This document shows positions 17,654 to 25,891 of a stretch of 64,000 bases of DNA, piece after piece. The number at the start of each line of letters is the position of its first letter. Position 1 is the first letter of the stretch. Source of the DNA: Aquincola tertiaricarbonis (GTDB taxonomy: Bacteria > Pseudomonadota > Gammaproteobacteria > Burkholderiales > Burkholderiaceae_C); the NCBI RefSeq assembly GCF_023573145.1, contig NZ_CP097635.1, forward strand, positions 2,294,001 to 2,358,000, given 5' to 3'. The notes under the pieces were generated by a model. That model was not told where the DNA came from. It was given only the letters and a program-made list of their open reading frames with translations, and did not search any database. The translations under genes were made by a program, and so were the position numbers.

Positions 17654-18460
17654 ATGAGCCGCCGCCGCCTGACCGACACCGACACACCTGCCGAGGAAGA
17701 CCGGCGCTATGTCACCGCCCTGGCCCGCGGGCTGGAGGTGCTGCGCTGCTTCAAGCCGCAAGACCGCTGGCTCTCGCACCAGGAGATCGCGCGCCGCACC
17801 GGGCTGCCGCAGGCCACGGTGTCGCGGCTCACCTTCACGCTGGTGCATCTGGGCTACCTGCGCCACCAGGCCGACAGTGGCCACTATGCGCTGGCGGGCG
17901 GCGTGCTGGCGCTGGGTTTCAGCATGCTCAGCAATTTCGACATCGCGCGCATCGCGCGGCCGGTGATGCAGGCGCTGGCCGACGAGGTGGAAGCCGCCGT
18001 GTCCATGGGCCTGCGCCACCAGCTGCAGATGGTGTACGTGGCCCACTGCCGCGGTGCCGGCCGCCTGACGCTGGGGCTGGACGTGGGCGCGCGCCTGCCC
18101 CTGCCCGACACCGCGATGGGCCGCGCGCTGCTGTGTGCGCTGCCCGAGGCCGAGCGTGACGGCGTGTGCGCCCACCTGGCCCAGGCCCAGCCCGACCAGT
18201 GGCCGCGCCAGCAACGGGCGCTGGCCGCGGCCTTGCAGCAGTACGCGGATCAGGGCTACGTGCTGTCAGAGCAGGACTGGCAGCACGAGATCAGCGCGGT
18301 GGGCGTGCCGGTGGAGGTGGGCGATGGCCGGCCGCCGCTGGCGCTGACCATCGGCGGCCCCAGCAGCTACCTCACGCATTCGCTGCTGCTGCGCCTGGGG
18401 CCGCGGCTGGTGCAGGCGGCGGCGCAGATCAGCCGGCAGATCCATCAAGGCGGAGCGTAG
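17654..18460 (+). CDS. IclR family transcriptional regulator
   Basis: This 268-residue regulator has an N-terminal winged helix (ALARGLEVLRCFKPQDRWLS, RRTGLPQATVSRLTFTLVHL) and a C-terminal IclR effector domain (LPLPDTAMGRALLCALPEAE, ISAVGVPVEV). The family usually controls catabolic or uptake genes in response to aromatic or carboxylic effectors. The gene diverges from the DUF6351-Bug-GGDEF unit, and two copies of a TTCCGC-N3-GCRGAW palindrome lie in the shared promoter. It ends 32 bases inside the convergent DUF1444-like gene. Target assignment is inference. Confidence 0.9.
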   Translation: MSRRRLTDTDTPAEEDRRYVTALARGLEVLRCFKPQDRWLSHQEIARRTGLPQATVSRLTFTLVHLGYLRHQADSGHYALAGGVLALGFSMLSNFDIARIARPVMQALADEVEAAVSMGLRHQLQMVYVAHCRGAGRLTLGLDVGARLPLPDTAMGRALLCALPEAERDGVCAHLAQAQPDQWPRQQRALAAALQQYADQGYVLSEQDWQHEISAVGVPVEVGDGRPPLALTIGGPSSYLTHSLLLRLGPRLVQAAAQISRQIHQGGA

Positions 18461-19685
18461 GCGCGCGTGTGACGGTGCCGGCAGTGGCAGTGGCCTGCGC
18501 CACCTCGGCCAGCCGTGCCGCATCGGGAAAGCCGCGCACGCGGTAGCGCGGCGGCTGGTGGGTGGTGGGTTCCAGCAGATCGGCGAAGTGCGCCTGCAGG
18601 CTTGCCCAGGGCAGCGACAGCAGACGGGCTTCGCCCGCTTCCTGCCACATCAGCAGCACGTTGTCGGCCTCGGGCAGCAAGGTGTCCTGGCCCTGGCCCC
18701 AGGTGGTGTAGTTCACCAGCGTGCCGTCTTCCGCTTGCGCTACGCGGCAGGCCCCCACGTGCAGCCCGGGCAGTGTCGGCGCCAGCGCCTGCTGCTGGCA
18801 GTCGTAGGCCGCCACGCGAAAGCGCAGCCGCAGCATCGCCTGCAGCGGCGCGGCAGGGTCGACCGCTTCTTCCGGCGCCCAGCTCCTGGCCTGCAAGCGC
18901 AGCAGCTCGGGCGACAGCCAGCGCAGCGGGCCGTCCAGCTGTGCCAGCGCCCAGGCCAGCATCGCCTGCGGCCCCTGGGGGTCGTCGGCAGAGGTGAGCA
19001 GCAGCGCTTCGCGGAAGGGCAGCAGCACCAGCGGCTGGCGCGCCGGGCCGCGGTGCATCACCTCCGGCAGCAGGGCGCGCGAGCTGTCGTAGGCATCGTC
19101 CCAATGGCCGCGCCACACGCCGGGCACCAGTTCCTGCCAGCGCCCGGCGGTCGACGCGCTGCGCAGGTTGTCGATGGCGTCGTCCCAGGCCTGCTCCCAG
19201 GGCACGCCCCAGGCTTTCAGCAGGCTTGGCTGCACGTACATCATCGATTGCGGTCGGTCGATCACCAGGGCGGCCATCAGGTCGCCCACCCACGGCCGGT
19301 GGGCCACCAGCGGCGGCGCGTCGGGCGCCTGCCCCGGCACGGACAGCTGGGCGGCGGCCAGTTGGTCGCGCGTGCGCAGCACCGGGCGCAGATGCGGGCG
19401 GGCGCTGGCGTAGTCGGTGGGCACCTGCTCGCCAGCGGTCAGCAGCTCGTGCAGGTAGTCGTGCAGCAGGCGGGCGCGGGCACGCCGGGGCGCCTGCTGC
19501 CAGTGTGGCCACAGGCGGCCCAGCTGGATGCGGTGCTGGCTGCCATCGGGCAGCTGCAGGCTGAGCTGCATCAGCACCGGCTCGATGTCGAAGGCGGTGA
19601 TGCCGCGCTGGCGCAGCCACACGCCTGTGTCAGCCATCAGCCGGGGCAGGGTGGGGCGGCCGAGCAGGGTGTCGATGAGTTTCAT
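18429..19685 (-). CDS. DUF1444-like (YtpQ) family protein
   Basis: This 418-residue cytoplasmic protein of unknown function has no signal peptide or membrane segments. The middle segment WVGDLMAALVIDRPQSMMYV followed by a helical stretch with AWDDAIDNLRS resembles the DUF1444/YtpQ family; I am fairly but not fully sure. ATG at 19685 (MKLIDTLLGRP) is the likely start. A GTG at 19736 shares its G with the stop of the upstream methyltransferase gene and would add 17 residues. A perfect 11-bp hairpin at 19685-19710 directly precedes the ATG. The 3' end overlaps iclR by 32 bases on the opposite strand. Confidence 0.6.
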   Translation of the reverse strand: MKLIDTLLGRPTLPRLMADTGVWLRQRGITAFDIEPVLMQLSLQLPDGSQHRIQLGRLWPHWQQAPRRARARLLHDYLHELLTAGEQVPTDYASARPHLRPVLRTRDQLAAAQLSVPGQAPDAPPLVAHRPWVGDLMAALVIDRPQSMMYVQPSLLKAWGVPWEQAWDDAIDNLRSASTAGRWQELVPGVWRGHWDDAYDSSRALLPEVMHRGPARQPLVLLPFREALLLTSADDPQGPQAMLAWALAQLDGPLRWLSPELLRLQARSWAPEEAVDPAAPLQAMLRLRFRVAAYDCQQQALAPTLPGLHVGACRVAQAEDGTLVNYTTWGQGQDTLLPEADNVLLMWQEAGEARLLSLPWASLQAHFADLLEPTTHQPPRYRVRGFPDAARLAEVAQATATAGTVTRAPTLRLDGSAG

Positions 19686-19710
19686 ATTTGCAATTTCGGA
19701 ATTGCAAATA
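19685..19710 (-). promoter_or_regulatory. Perfect AT-rich hairpin abutting the DUF1444-like start codon
   Basis: On the minus strand the sequence reads TATTTGCAATT-CCGA-AATTGCAAATA, an 11-bp perfect inverted repeat with a four-base loop. Its last A is the first base of the ATG at 19685. It is a conspicuous AT-rich island in otherwise very GC-rich DNA. It could be a translation-controlling hairpin, an operator, or both. No Shine-Dalgarno sequence is visible before this ATG. Confidence 0.65.
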
Positions 19711-19735
19711 CGCCGGTTCACCGGCTGTGCGTGCA

Positions 19736-21109
19736 CTAGTTCACGGGTGATGCACCGTTGTCGGTCCTCATGGCGACGATCCAGCCCCGCACCGGCTGGC
19801 GTTGCTCTTCACGCAGCACGCGCGGTTCCGCACTGACCACCAGCAGGCCATGCAGGCGGGCCAGCCGCTGCAGGTAAGCCTGGCTGTGGGCATAGCGCAG
19901 CTGCGCGTTCAGGCGGTAGTCGGGCGCGCTGTCATCCGGCCCCGCCTCGGCGGTTTCCACCGAAAACGCCAGCACCGAACCGGGCCGCAGCCGCGGCCGC
20001 AGCGCCGCGAACAGCGGGCCCAGGTCGCCCAGGTAGATGAAGGTGTCGGCCGCCACCACGAGGTCGTAGTGGCGGGCGCTGGCCTGCAGGTGCTGCACCA
20101 CGTCGGCGTGGGCCAGCGTGTCGTACACGCCGCGCGCGCGGGCGGCGTGGATCATGGTCTGCGACAGGTCCACGCCCTCCAGGTGGCGGGCGGGCGGCTT
20201 CAGGCGCGCGCCGCACAGGCCGGTGCCACAGCCCAGGTCCAGCGCCCAGTCCGGCGGCATGCCGGGCGGCTGTCCTGCCTGCCAGGCGGCCAGCGCGGCG
20301 GCGGCCACGTCTTCATGGGCGCGGTAGCGCAGCACCTCCAGCAGGTGGGGCTCGAAGTCGTCGGCATAACCATCGAACAGCGCGCGCACGTAATGCGCCG
20401 GCGCCGTCTCGGGCGCCGGGCCGTGGCCCAGCGCGGCCAGGAAGTAGCGGTTGGTGGCCGGGTCGTCGCCGGCGGCCAGCGCACGCTCGAAGGCGGCGCG
20501 GGCTTCGTCGCGCTGGCCCAGGTCCTTGAGCAGCTGGCCCAGCTGGCTCCAGGCGGCGCCCAGCTGCGGGTCGGCGGCCACCGCGCGCCGGTAGGCGGGC
20601 AGGGCCTCGGCATGGCGGTTCAGCATCTGCAGCGTCTGCGCCTGCAGCAGCCAGGCGGTGGCACGTTGCGGCTGGTGCTGCAGCAGGCGGTCCAGCGTGT
20701 CCAGCGCCTCGGCATGGCGCCGCAGGTGGCTCAGGCTCATCGCGCGGTAGAACTGCGCGGTGCCGCTGCCGGCGTCCAGCGCCAGCGCACGGTCGAAGCT
20801 GGCCAGCGCTTCTTCGTGGCGGCCCAGTTCGCCGGCGGCCAGGCCGCGGTGCAGCCAAGCATCGGCATGCTGCGGCTCGGCCGCCAGCGCGCTGTCCAGC
20901 GCCTCGATCGCGGCTTCGCGCCGGCCCAGCTTCAAGCGTGCCGCGCCCAGGTTGATGAGCACCGACACGCGGCCGGGCGCCAGCGCCAGGGCCGCCTCGA
21001 AGCGCTGCACGGCTTCTTCGGCGCGGCCGGCCTCGTAATGCGCCACGCCTTCCAGGAACAGCGTGCGCGCCGCCGCCATCGCGGCGGGCGTGCCGGGCGT
21101 GGCGCTCAA
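19736..21109 (-). CDS. TPR-repeat SAM-dependent methyltransferase
   Basis: About seven tetratricopeptide repeats (residues 10-240; each with a pattern like ALAAEPQHADAWLHRGLAAG) precede a class I methyltransferase domain that begins at HYVRALFDGYADDFEPHLLE. That domain has the SAM-binding motif ALDLGCGTGLCG, and LVVAADTFIYLGDL as the motif IV region. This architecture matches predicted TPR methyltransferases of unknown substrate. The start may be TTG at 21109, overlapping the DUF2789 stop (TTGA), or ATG at 21079. It lies between the DUF2789 gene and the DUF1444-like gene on the same strand, which suggests one transcript. Confidence 0.85.
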   Translation of the reverse strand: MSATPGTPAAMAAARTLFLEGVAHYEAGRAEEAVQRFEAALALAPGRVSVLINLGAARLKLGRREAAIEALDSALAAEPQHADAWLHRGLAAGELGRHEEALASFDRALALDAGSGTAQFYRAMSLSHLRRHAEALDTLDRLLQHQPQRATAWLLQAQTLQMLNRHAEALPAYRRAVAADPQLGAAWSQLGQLLKDLGQRDEARAAFERALAAGDDPATNRYFLAALGHGPAPETAPAHYVRALFDGYADDFEPHLLEVLRYRAHEDVAAAALAAWQAGQPPGMPPDWALDLGCGTGLCGARLKPPARHLEGVDLSQTMIHAARARGVYDTLAHADVVQHLQASARHYDLVVAADTFIYLGDLGPLFAALRPRLRPGSVLAFSVETAEAGPDDSAPDYRLNAQLRYAHSQAYLQRLARLHGLLVVSAEPRVLREEQRQPVRGWIVAMRTDNGASPVN

Positions 21110-21336
21110 CGCAGGCGGACGTTGAGCTGGTCCACCAGCGGCGCCCAGTCCGCGTCCTCGCGCCATTCCTCCTTCAGGAACTGCGCCTGCGCGGGCGACC
21201 AGAACGGCGCCTCGCTCAGCAGCACCTCGGGCGGCAGGCCGCGGTGGGTGGCAATGAACTGCTCGATCTCCTCGGGGCTGGAAGGCAGGCCCAGCTGGCT
21301 GAACAATTCGCCCAGGTCGTGCACCGGTGCGTCCAT
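21106..21336 (-). CDS. DUF2789 family protein
   Basis: This short 76-residue protein matches the DUF2789 pattern throughout: DLGELFSQLGLPSSPEEI, FIATHRGLPPEVLLSEAPFW, AQAQFLKEEWREDADWA and VDQLNVRLR at the end. Its function is unknown. ATG at 21336 is preceded by GAGAGGAG. Its stop overlaps the likely TTG start of the TPR methyltransferase, so the two are probably translated together. Confidence 0.88.
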   Translation of the reverse strand: MDAPVHDLGELFSQLGLPSSPEEIEQFIATHRGLPPEVLLSEAPFWSPAQAQFLKEEWREDADWAPLVDQLNVRLR

Positions 21337-21580
21337 CGCGCAACTCCTCTCGATGATTGAATGCCCGCACGCTAACAGCGCGGGCGGACGCCGGCTGTAG
21401 GACAAGCGATGAAGCGGGGCGCCGGCGGACAGCGCAGCCCGTGGCGAGGTATACAGGCGGCCGTGATCGGCCTGTTCGGCACACGCTGCCATTGCGCGGG
21501 ATGCGCACGCGTCGTCGGACGGACCACAATAGGCCGAGCGGGAGACAGCATGCCGGAGGTGTCGATGCGGTGGATCGAAC

Positions 21581-23149
21581 GTGGGTGAAGCGAACACGCT
21601 GCCTGCCGCAGCCACGCCGCGCGCATGGTCCATCCGGGTGATGCTGGCGGCGCTGGTGGCCGCCTGCGTGCTGCCGGCCGCCATCGCCGCCGGCCTGCTG
21701 CTGGTTCAGGACTACCGGCTGCAGCGCGAGCGCCTGTACCGCCAGGAACTGCTGCTGGCCCAGGGCGCGGTGGCCGAGATCGACCGTGAGCTCGGCCGCA
21801 TCGGCGCGGTGCTCGAATCGCTGGCCACCAGCCGCGAGCTGGTCAACGGCCACCTGGCCGATTTCCACGACCGCGCCAGCCAGGCACTGGCGGTGGGTCT
21901 GGTGGACAACTACGTGCTGATGGCGCGCGACGGCCGCCAGCTGCTCAACACCCTGCAGCCTTACGGCACGCCGCTGCCGCGCGCGGGCGTAGGCCCCGAC
22001 CTGGCGCGCGTGTTCGACCGCGGCGAGCTGACGGTGACCGGCCTTGTCGCCAGTTCGGTCTCGAAGGAGCAGATGATTTCGGTGGCGGTGCCAGTGTGGC
22101 GCGACGGCAAGGTGGTGCAGGCGCTGGCGGTGGGTCTGTCGCCGGCGCGGGTGGCCGGCCTGCTGCGCCGCCACAACCTGCCCGAGAACTGGATCGCTAC
22201 CGTGGTGGACGGGCACGGCACCATCATCGCCCGCTCGCTGGACAACGCGCGCTTCGTCGGCAGCCCGGCGCAGCCCGAGTTGGTGGAGGCCATCCTGGGC
22301 CGCCGTGAAGGCGTGTACGACGCCCGCACGCACGAGGGCTTCGAGGTCATCACCGCCTTCAGCCGCTCGATGGTGGCCGATTGGAGCGTGGCCGTGGGCG
22401 CGCCGCAGGCGGAGGTCACCCGCCAGCTGTATCGCTCCATCGCCATCGCGGCGCTGGGTGTGGCGGCGGCCATCGGCCTGGGCATGCTGGTGGCGCTGGG
22501 CTGGGCGCGGCGGCTCACGCGGTCGGTGCAGGGCCTGATCGGCCCTGCGCTGGCGCTGGGCCGTGGCGAGCTGGTGGCCGCGCCGCGCACCGGCCTGAAG
22601 GAGGCCGATGCGGTGGGCGAGGTCCTGGAACAGGCATCCAAGATGCTGGCCCACGCCCAGCACCTGGCGCACACCGATGCCCTGACCGGCCTGAGCAACC
22701 GGCTGCTGTTCGAGGCGCTGGCCCACCGGCAGCTGATCGACGACCAGCGCAACGGCCAGCGCCGCGTGCTGCTGGCGCTGGACCTGGACGGCTTCAAGGG
22801 CGTGAACGACCACCACGGCCATGCGATGGGCGATCAGGTGCTGAAGATCGCGGCGCAGCGCATCGTGGGCAGCCTGCGCTCGGCCGACGTGCCGGCGCGC
22901 CTGGGCGGCGACGAGTTCGTGGTGCTGCTCAGCGACACCGCGCCCGATGGCGCTGCCACCGTGGCCGAGAAACTGGTGCGCGCCCTGTCGGAACCCTACC
23001 CCGGTGTGCGGCAGCCGGTGTCGGCCAGCGTCGGCATCGCGGTGGCGCCCGCCGCCGGCGCCACGGTGGCCGACCTGTTGCGCCGCGCCGACGAGGCCTT
23101 GTACGAGGCCAAGCGCGCCGGCAAGCGGCGTTGGGCCGCCCGCGCCTGA
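21581..23149 (+). CDS. Membrane diguanylate cyclase with periplasmic Cache-type sensor
   Basis: This 522-residue protein has a first membrane helix at about residues 19-41 (VMLAALVAACVLPAAIAAGL), a periplasmic sensor of about 240 residues resembling double Cache domains, a second helix near 285-310, and a cytoplasmic GGDEF domain. The motif GGDEF (442-446) is intact, and RSAD (433-436) is the inhibitory I-site. It should make c-di-GMP in response to an external ligand. The start is GTG at 21581, for which no strong ribosome-binding site is seen. A T-rich terminator-like hairpin follows at 23180-23204. Confidence 0.9.
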   Translation: MGEANTLPAAATPRAWSIRVMLAALVAACVLPAAIAAGLLLVQDYRLQRERLYRQELLLAQGAVAEIDRELGRIGAVLESLATSRELVNGHLADFHDRASQALAVGLVDNYVLMARDGRQLLNTLQPYGTPLPRAGVGPDLARVFDRGELTVTGLVASSVSKEQMISVAVPVWRDGKVVQALAVGLSPARVAGLLRRHNLPENWIATVVDGHGTIIARSLDNARFVGSPAQPELVEAILGRREGVYDARTHEGFEVITAFSRSMVADWSVAVGAPQAEVTRQLYRSIAIAALGVAAAIGLGMLVALGWARRLTRSVQGLIGPALALGRGELVAAPRTGLKEADAVGEVLEQASKMLAHAQHLAHTDALTGLSNRLLFEALAHRQLIDDQRNGQRRVLLALDLDGFKGVNDHHGHAMGDQVLKIAAQRIVGSLRSADVPARLGGDEFVVLLSDTAPDGAATVAEKLVRALSEPYPGVRQPVSASVGIAVAPAAGATVADLLRRADEALYEAKRAGKRRWAARA

Positions 23150-23179
23150 ACAGCCGCCCGGGAGGGCGGTAAAGGCGCG

Positions 23180-23204
23180 AGGCCCTGGCGCAGGCCCCTT
23201 TTTT
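23180..23204 (+). terminator. Intrinsic terminator candidate after the diguanylate cyclase
   Basis: A short GC-rich hairpin (CCTG-GCG-CAGG, extended by outer GG/CC pairs with one mismatch) is followed by six T residues at 23199-23204. It lies about 30 bases after the diguanylate cyclase stop, in the expected orientation. Confidence 0.6.
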
Positions 23205-23263
23205 GCAACCGACTGTCCCCCAAGGGAAAACCCCTGCATCCAGGGCTCGGTTAGCACCAAATG

Positions 23264-23310
23264 ACGTTCCATTTGTCACAAGGAACGTGACTTTTTTCCC
23301 GTAACGTTCC
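23264..23310. promoter_or_regulatory. Triple ACGTTCC/GGAACGT element upstream of the sigma factor gene
   Basis: ACGTTCC (23264-23270), GGAACGT (23282-23288) and ACGTTCC (23304-23310) alternate in orientation, with gaps of 11 and 15 bases. They lie 45-91 bases upstream of the sigma factor start at 23355, in the promoter zone. They could be paired operator half-sites for an unidentified regulator. Confidence 0.5.
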
Positions 23311-23354
23311 CCTTCGTACACGTAAAACAGAGTGGCAACAGGGGGAGCGGCGCT

Positions 23355-24350
23355 TTGCTGCAAGTCGACCAGGTGCTCAGCACCGGATGTGAATATTCAC
23401 CGAATGGCTTCAGCAGCATGATCTCGATGGACGGTCTGCCGTCGGCGTTGATCGCGCGCAACAGCTCCTGGGTGCGCCAGGAAGCGGCGCTGCTGGCGCG
23501 CAAGCTGCCGTCCAACGTCGAGCGGGCCGACCTGATCCAGGTGGGCCTGATCGCGGTGGCGCAGGCTGCGCTGGGCTTCCGCCATGACGGCGACGTCAAC
23601 TCCGAGGAGGGCCGCAAGGCCTTCGTGCGCTATGCCCGTGCCCGAGTGCGCGGCGCGATGCTGGACGAGCTGCGTGGTATGGACGTGCTGCCGCGCAGCG
23701 AGCGGCGCAAGATCAAGGTGGTGGAAATCGCCCGCGAGCGCTGGTTTGCGCTGCATGGCCGCAGCCCGACGCTGGCCGAGCTGAGCGAGGCCTGTGGCCT
23801 GGGCATCGACGAGGTGGCGGCGCTGGAACACGCCGCGCTGCGCGCCCGGCCCGAGAGCCTGAGCCCCGCGCCCGACGACGACGAGCTGCGCACGCCGCAG
23901 CGCGAGCCGGCCACCGCCCGCGACGAGGTGGAGGCGCGGGTGGACACCGCGCTGCTGCTGCGCCGGCTGGAGCGCTTCTTCGCCCGCCTGCCCGAGACCG
24001 ACCGCCAGGTGATCGACGCCTACCTGGGCGTGGGCATGACGCCGGTGCAGCTGGCCGATTCGCTCAGCCTCAGCCCGTCGCGCATCGCGCAGATGTACGC
24101 GTCGGTGTGCCGGCGCATCGCCATCCACATGGGCCATGGGCCGGAGCGAGCCACCGACCGCGGCGGCGCGCCACAGCCCGACGCCATCGACCACCTGGTG
24201 GACGAGCGCGAGGCGCAGCTGGCCCGCCAGCCGGGCCATGCCAACTGGGGCACGCTGCTGGAAGACGTGCTCACCGCGCCGGCCCGCCGCTTCCATGGCG
24301 ACGAGTCGGCCGACCGCATCGTGGTGGGCCCTGGCACCCGCTGGGGGTGA
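23355..24350 (+). CDS. FliA-like (sigma-28 type) alternative sigma factor
   Basis: This sigma-70-family protein most resembles FliA/WhiG. Region 2 has SNVERADLIQVGLIAVAQAA and RARVRGAMLDELRGMDVLPR, region 3 follows (GRSPTLAELSEACGLG), and region 4 includes LPETDRQVIDAYLGVGM and SLSLSPSRIAQMYASVCRRI. The last 80 or so residues after region 4 are an extension not seen in FliA. No flagellar genes are in the window, so its regulon is unknown. The 331-residue length uses TTG at 23355, supported by GGGGGAG seven bases before; ATG at 23418 is an alternative. The structured repeat at 24357 begins six bases after the stop. Confidence 0.82.
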   Translation: MLQVDQVLSTGCEYSPNGFSSMISMDGLPSALIARNSSWVRQEAALLARKLPSNVERADLIQVGLIAVAQAALGFRHDGDVNSEEGRKAFVRYARARVRGAMLDELRGMDVLPRSERRKIKVVEIARERWFALHGRSPTLAELSEACGLGIDEVAALEHAALRARPESLSPAPDDDELRTPQREPATARDEVEARVDTALLLRRLERFFARLPETDRQVIDAYLGVGMTPVQLADSLSLSPSRIAQMYASVCRRIAIHMGHGPERATDRGGAPQPDAIDHLVDEREAQLARQPGHANWGTLLEDVLTAPARRFHGDESADRIVVGPGTRWG

Positions 24351-24356
24351 GATGAG

Positions 24357-24451
24357 GCCCCCAAGCTCGCCTTGCTCGCTGCCCCCCGAGGGGGCGCACC
24401 CGCCCTTGGGGCGGCCCGGCGGGCGGGTGGGGCCCCCAAGCTCGCTGCGCT
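24357..24451. repeat. Structured intergenic repeat, copy 1
   Basis: The copy is bounded by direct repeats of GCCCCCAAGCTCGC. Hairpin A is GCCCCC-CGA-GGGGGC (24381-24395). Hairpin B has 9-bp perfect arms CACCCGCCC (24397-24405) and GGGCGGGTG (24421-24429) around the core TTGGGGCGGCCCGGC. It fills the gap between the sigma factor gene and the convergent DUF2145 gene and reaches that gene's stop codon. Copies 2 and 3 are at 33578 and 54949. Confidence 0.85.
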
Positions 24452-25400
24452 AGTTGAGCTCGAACACCTCATCGCCGGCCTCTGCGCGGCAGCCCGGACC
24501 CATCGGCTGCCAGCCGCGGCGCAGCACCACCTGTTGGCCGTCGTGGCACAGCTCCAGCCGCCGGGCGCCCGGCACCTGACGCTGCACGAAGGCTTCCAGC
24601 GCGGTGGGCAGGCTCACCTGCAGCTTCAGCGCGTACAGGTCGTCCTGCGGATGGTCGTCCAGGTGGATCCAGGGCACGAAGGGGCCCGCGAACATCAGCG
24701 CGTGGGAGTTCACCGCCACCGGCACCGGCGCATAGCCGGCGTCGCGCAGCCACTGCTGAGCGGCAGCGCGCGGCGAGCGGCCGTCATCGGGAGAGGGTAC
24801 GGCCGGCAGCGGCGCCCAGGCCAGGGCCATGAGCTCGGCCACCCACTGGTTGCAGTTCTGGTAGCGCTGGCTGAAGGGGTAGGCATTGGCGCTGTAGCGC
24901 GCCGCCAGCAGCGACAGTGCACGCGGGTTGTCCAGCGCCGCCGCCTGCAGCGCGGCGCCGGCGTCGGCCGGCAGCAGCACCAGCGAGACGAAGCCGCTGT
25001 CGGGCCGGTCGTTGCCCATCACGAAGCCGGCCATGCCCTGGTCGTACAGCCGGGGCCGGCTTTCGTCGCAGGCGTAGTACAGCTGGCGCACCGACCATGC
25101 GCCGTTGGCGCTAGCCTTCAGGCTGATGCCGGCATGCGAGTAGCGCAGCTGGAAGCGGTCCAGGTCGAGCCCGCTGCGCGAGACCAGCGCCACGCGGCTG
25201 CCCGAAGCATCCAGCTGCTGCTTGATGCGCGCCGCGAACTGCAGCAGCCGGTCTTGCTGGCGGGCCGTGAGTTCAGGGCCCTGGCCACAGAAGACGGGCG
25301 AGCCGGCCTGGGCCGCGCTGGCGGCCAGCAGCAGCGCGGCGGCCGCCAGCGCGGCCGCCAGCGCGGCTGCTGGCGGGCGCCGCAGGCAGAGCAGGGCCAC
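24450..25400 (-). CDS. DUF2145 family secreted protein
   Basis: This 316-residue exported protein has a hydrophobic signal sequence (about residues 8-32, ending ASAAQAG). The mature part carries DUF2145 features: a VALVSRSGLDL segment, RYSHAGISLKA, QLYYACDESRPRLYDQGMAG and an NCNQWVAELM segment. SHAG, the cysteines and NCNQW suggest an enzyme-like fold, but the function is unknown. GTG at 25400 lies six bases after the stop of the upstream Ser-rich secreted protein gene, so the two form a unit. The stop codon falls in the end of repeat copy 1. Confidence 0.8.
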   Translation of the reverse strand: MALLCLRRPPAAALAAALAAAALLLAASAAQAGSPVFCGQGPELTARQQDRLLQFAARIKQQLDASGSRVALVSRSGLDLDRFQLRYSHAGISLKASANGAWSVRQLYYACDESRPRLYDQGMAGFVMGNDRPDSGFVSLVLLPADAGAALQAAALDNPRALSLLAARYSANAYPFSQRYQNCNQWVAELMALAWAPLPAVPSPDDGRSPRAAAQQWLRDAGYAPVPVAVNSHALMFAGPFVPWIHLDDHPQDDLYALKLQVSLPTALEAFVQRQVPGARRLELCHDGQQVVLRRGWQPMGPGCRAEAGDEVFELN

Positions 25401-25406
25401 CGGCGC

Positions 25407-25859
25407 TTACAGCGCGACCGGGCGCGAGGCCAGCTCGCCGTACCAGTCGTCGGCCAGCACCAGGAAGAAGGGCTCGCGGTTGTCGGCCCGCGCGAATTCG
25501 ATGCCGTAGGGCCGGTGACGGGCCTGCACCGTGTCGCCGGCCTGCAGGCGCGAACGCTCGCCGGTGCGCTGCGGCAGGTCGAGCTGGAATTCGGCGGCAT
25601 CGGCCTGCAGCGTCAGCCGCAGCATGCCGGGCTTGCCGGGCGCGGCCGCCACCGCCACGATGCGGTAGTCGCCTTCGGCCACCTTGTCGTCGCGCGTGGA
25701 GCTGCGGCTGGAGCCGCGCAGCGAATCGGACACGCTGCCCGACGAGGCCGAGCCGGCGCTGGAAGCGGACGACACCGCGCTGTCGGCCTGCGCGGCCAGG
25801 GGAAGCAGGGCACCGCACAGCGCCAGGGCGGCGGCGGCGCGAAGAGGGGTCAGGATCAT
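25407..25859 (-). CDS. Small secreted Ser-rich hypothetical protein paired with DUF2145
   Basis: This 150-residue protein has a signal peptide (MILTPLRAAAALALCGALLP, cleavage near AQA-DS). A low-complexity Ser/Ala/Gly segment of about 35 residues follows, then a compact domain containing GDYRIVAVAAAPGKPGMLRL and RHRPYGIEFARADN. I recognise no named domain. GGAG is six bases before the ATG at 25859. It sits between ribA (32 bases upstream) and the DUF2145 gene (six bases downstream) on the same strand. The close spacing to DUF2145 suggests a joint periplasmic role. Confidence 0.75.
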   Translation of the reverse strand: MILTPLRAAAALALCGALLPLAAQADSAVSSASSAGSASSGSVSDSLRGSSRSSTRDDKVAEGDYRIVAVAAAPGKPGMLRLTLQADAAEFQLDLPQRTGERSRLQAGDTVQARHRPYGIEFARADNREPFFLVLADDWYGELASRPVAL

Positions 25860-25891
25860 CTCGGCTCCAGCAAGAGCCGCGAGGATAACCG

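Noticed and set aside
21110..23272. N-terminal extension of the TPR methyltransferase frame to more than 1100 residues
   Set aside because: The upstream part is antisense to the diguanylate cyclase gene and overlaps DUF2789 in another frame; conserved TPR sequence begins only at about 21079.
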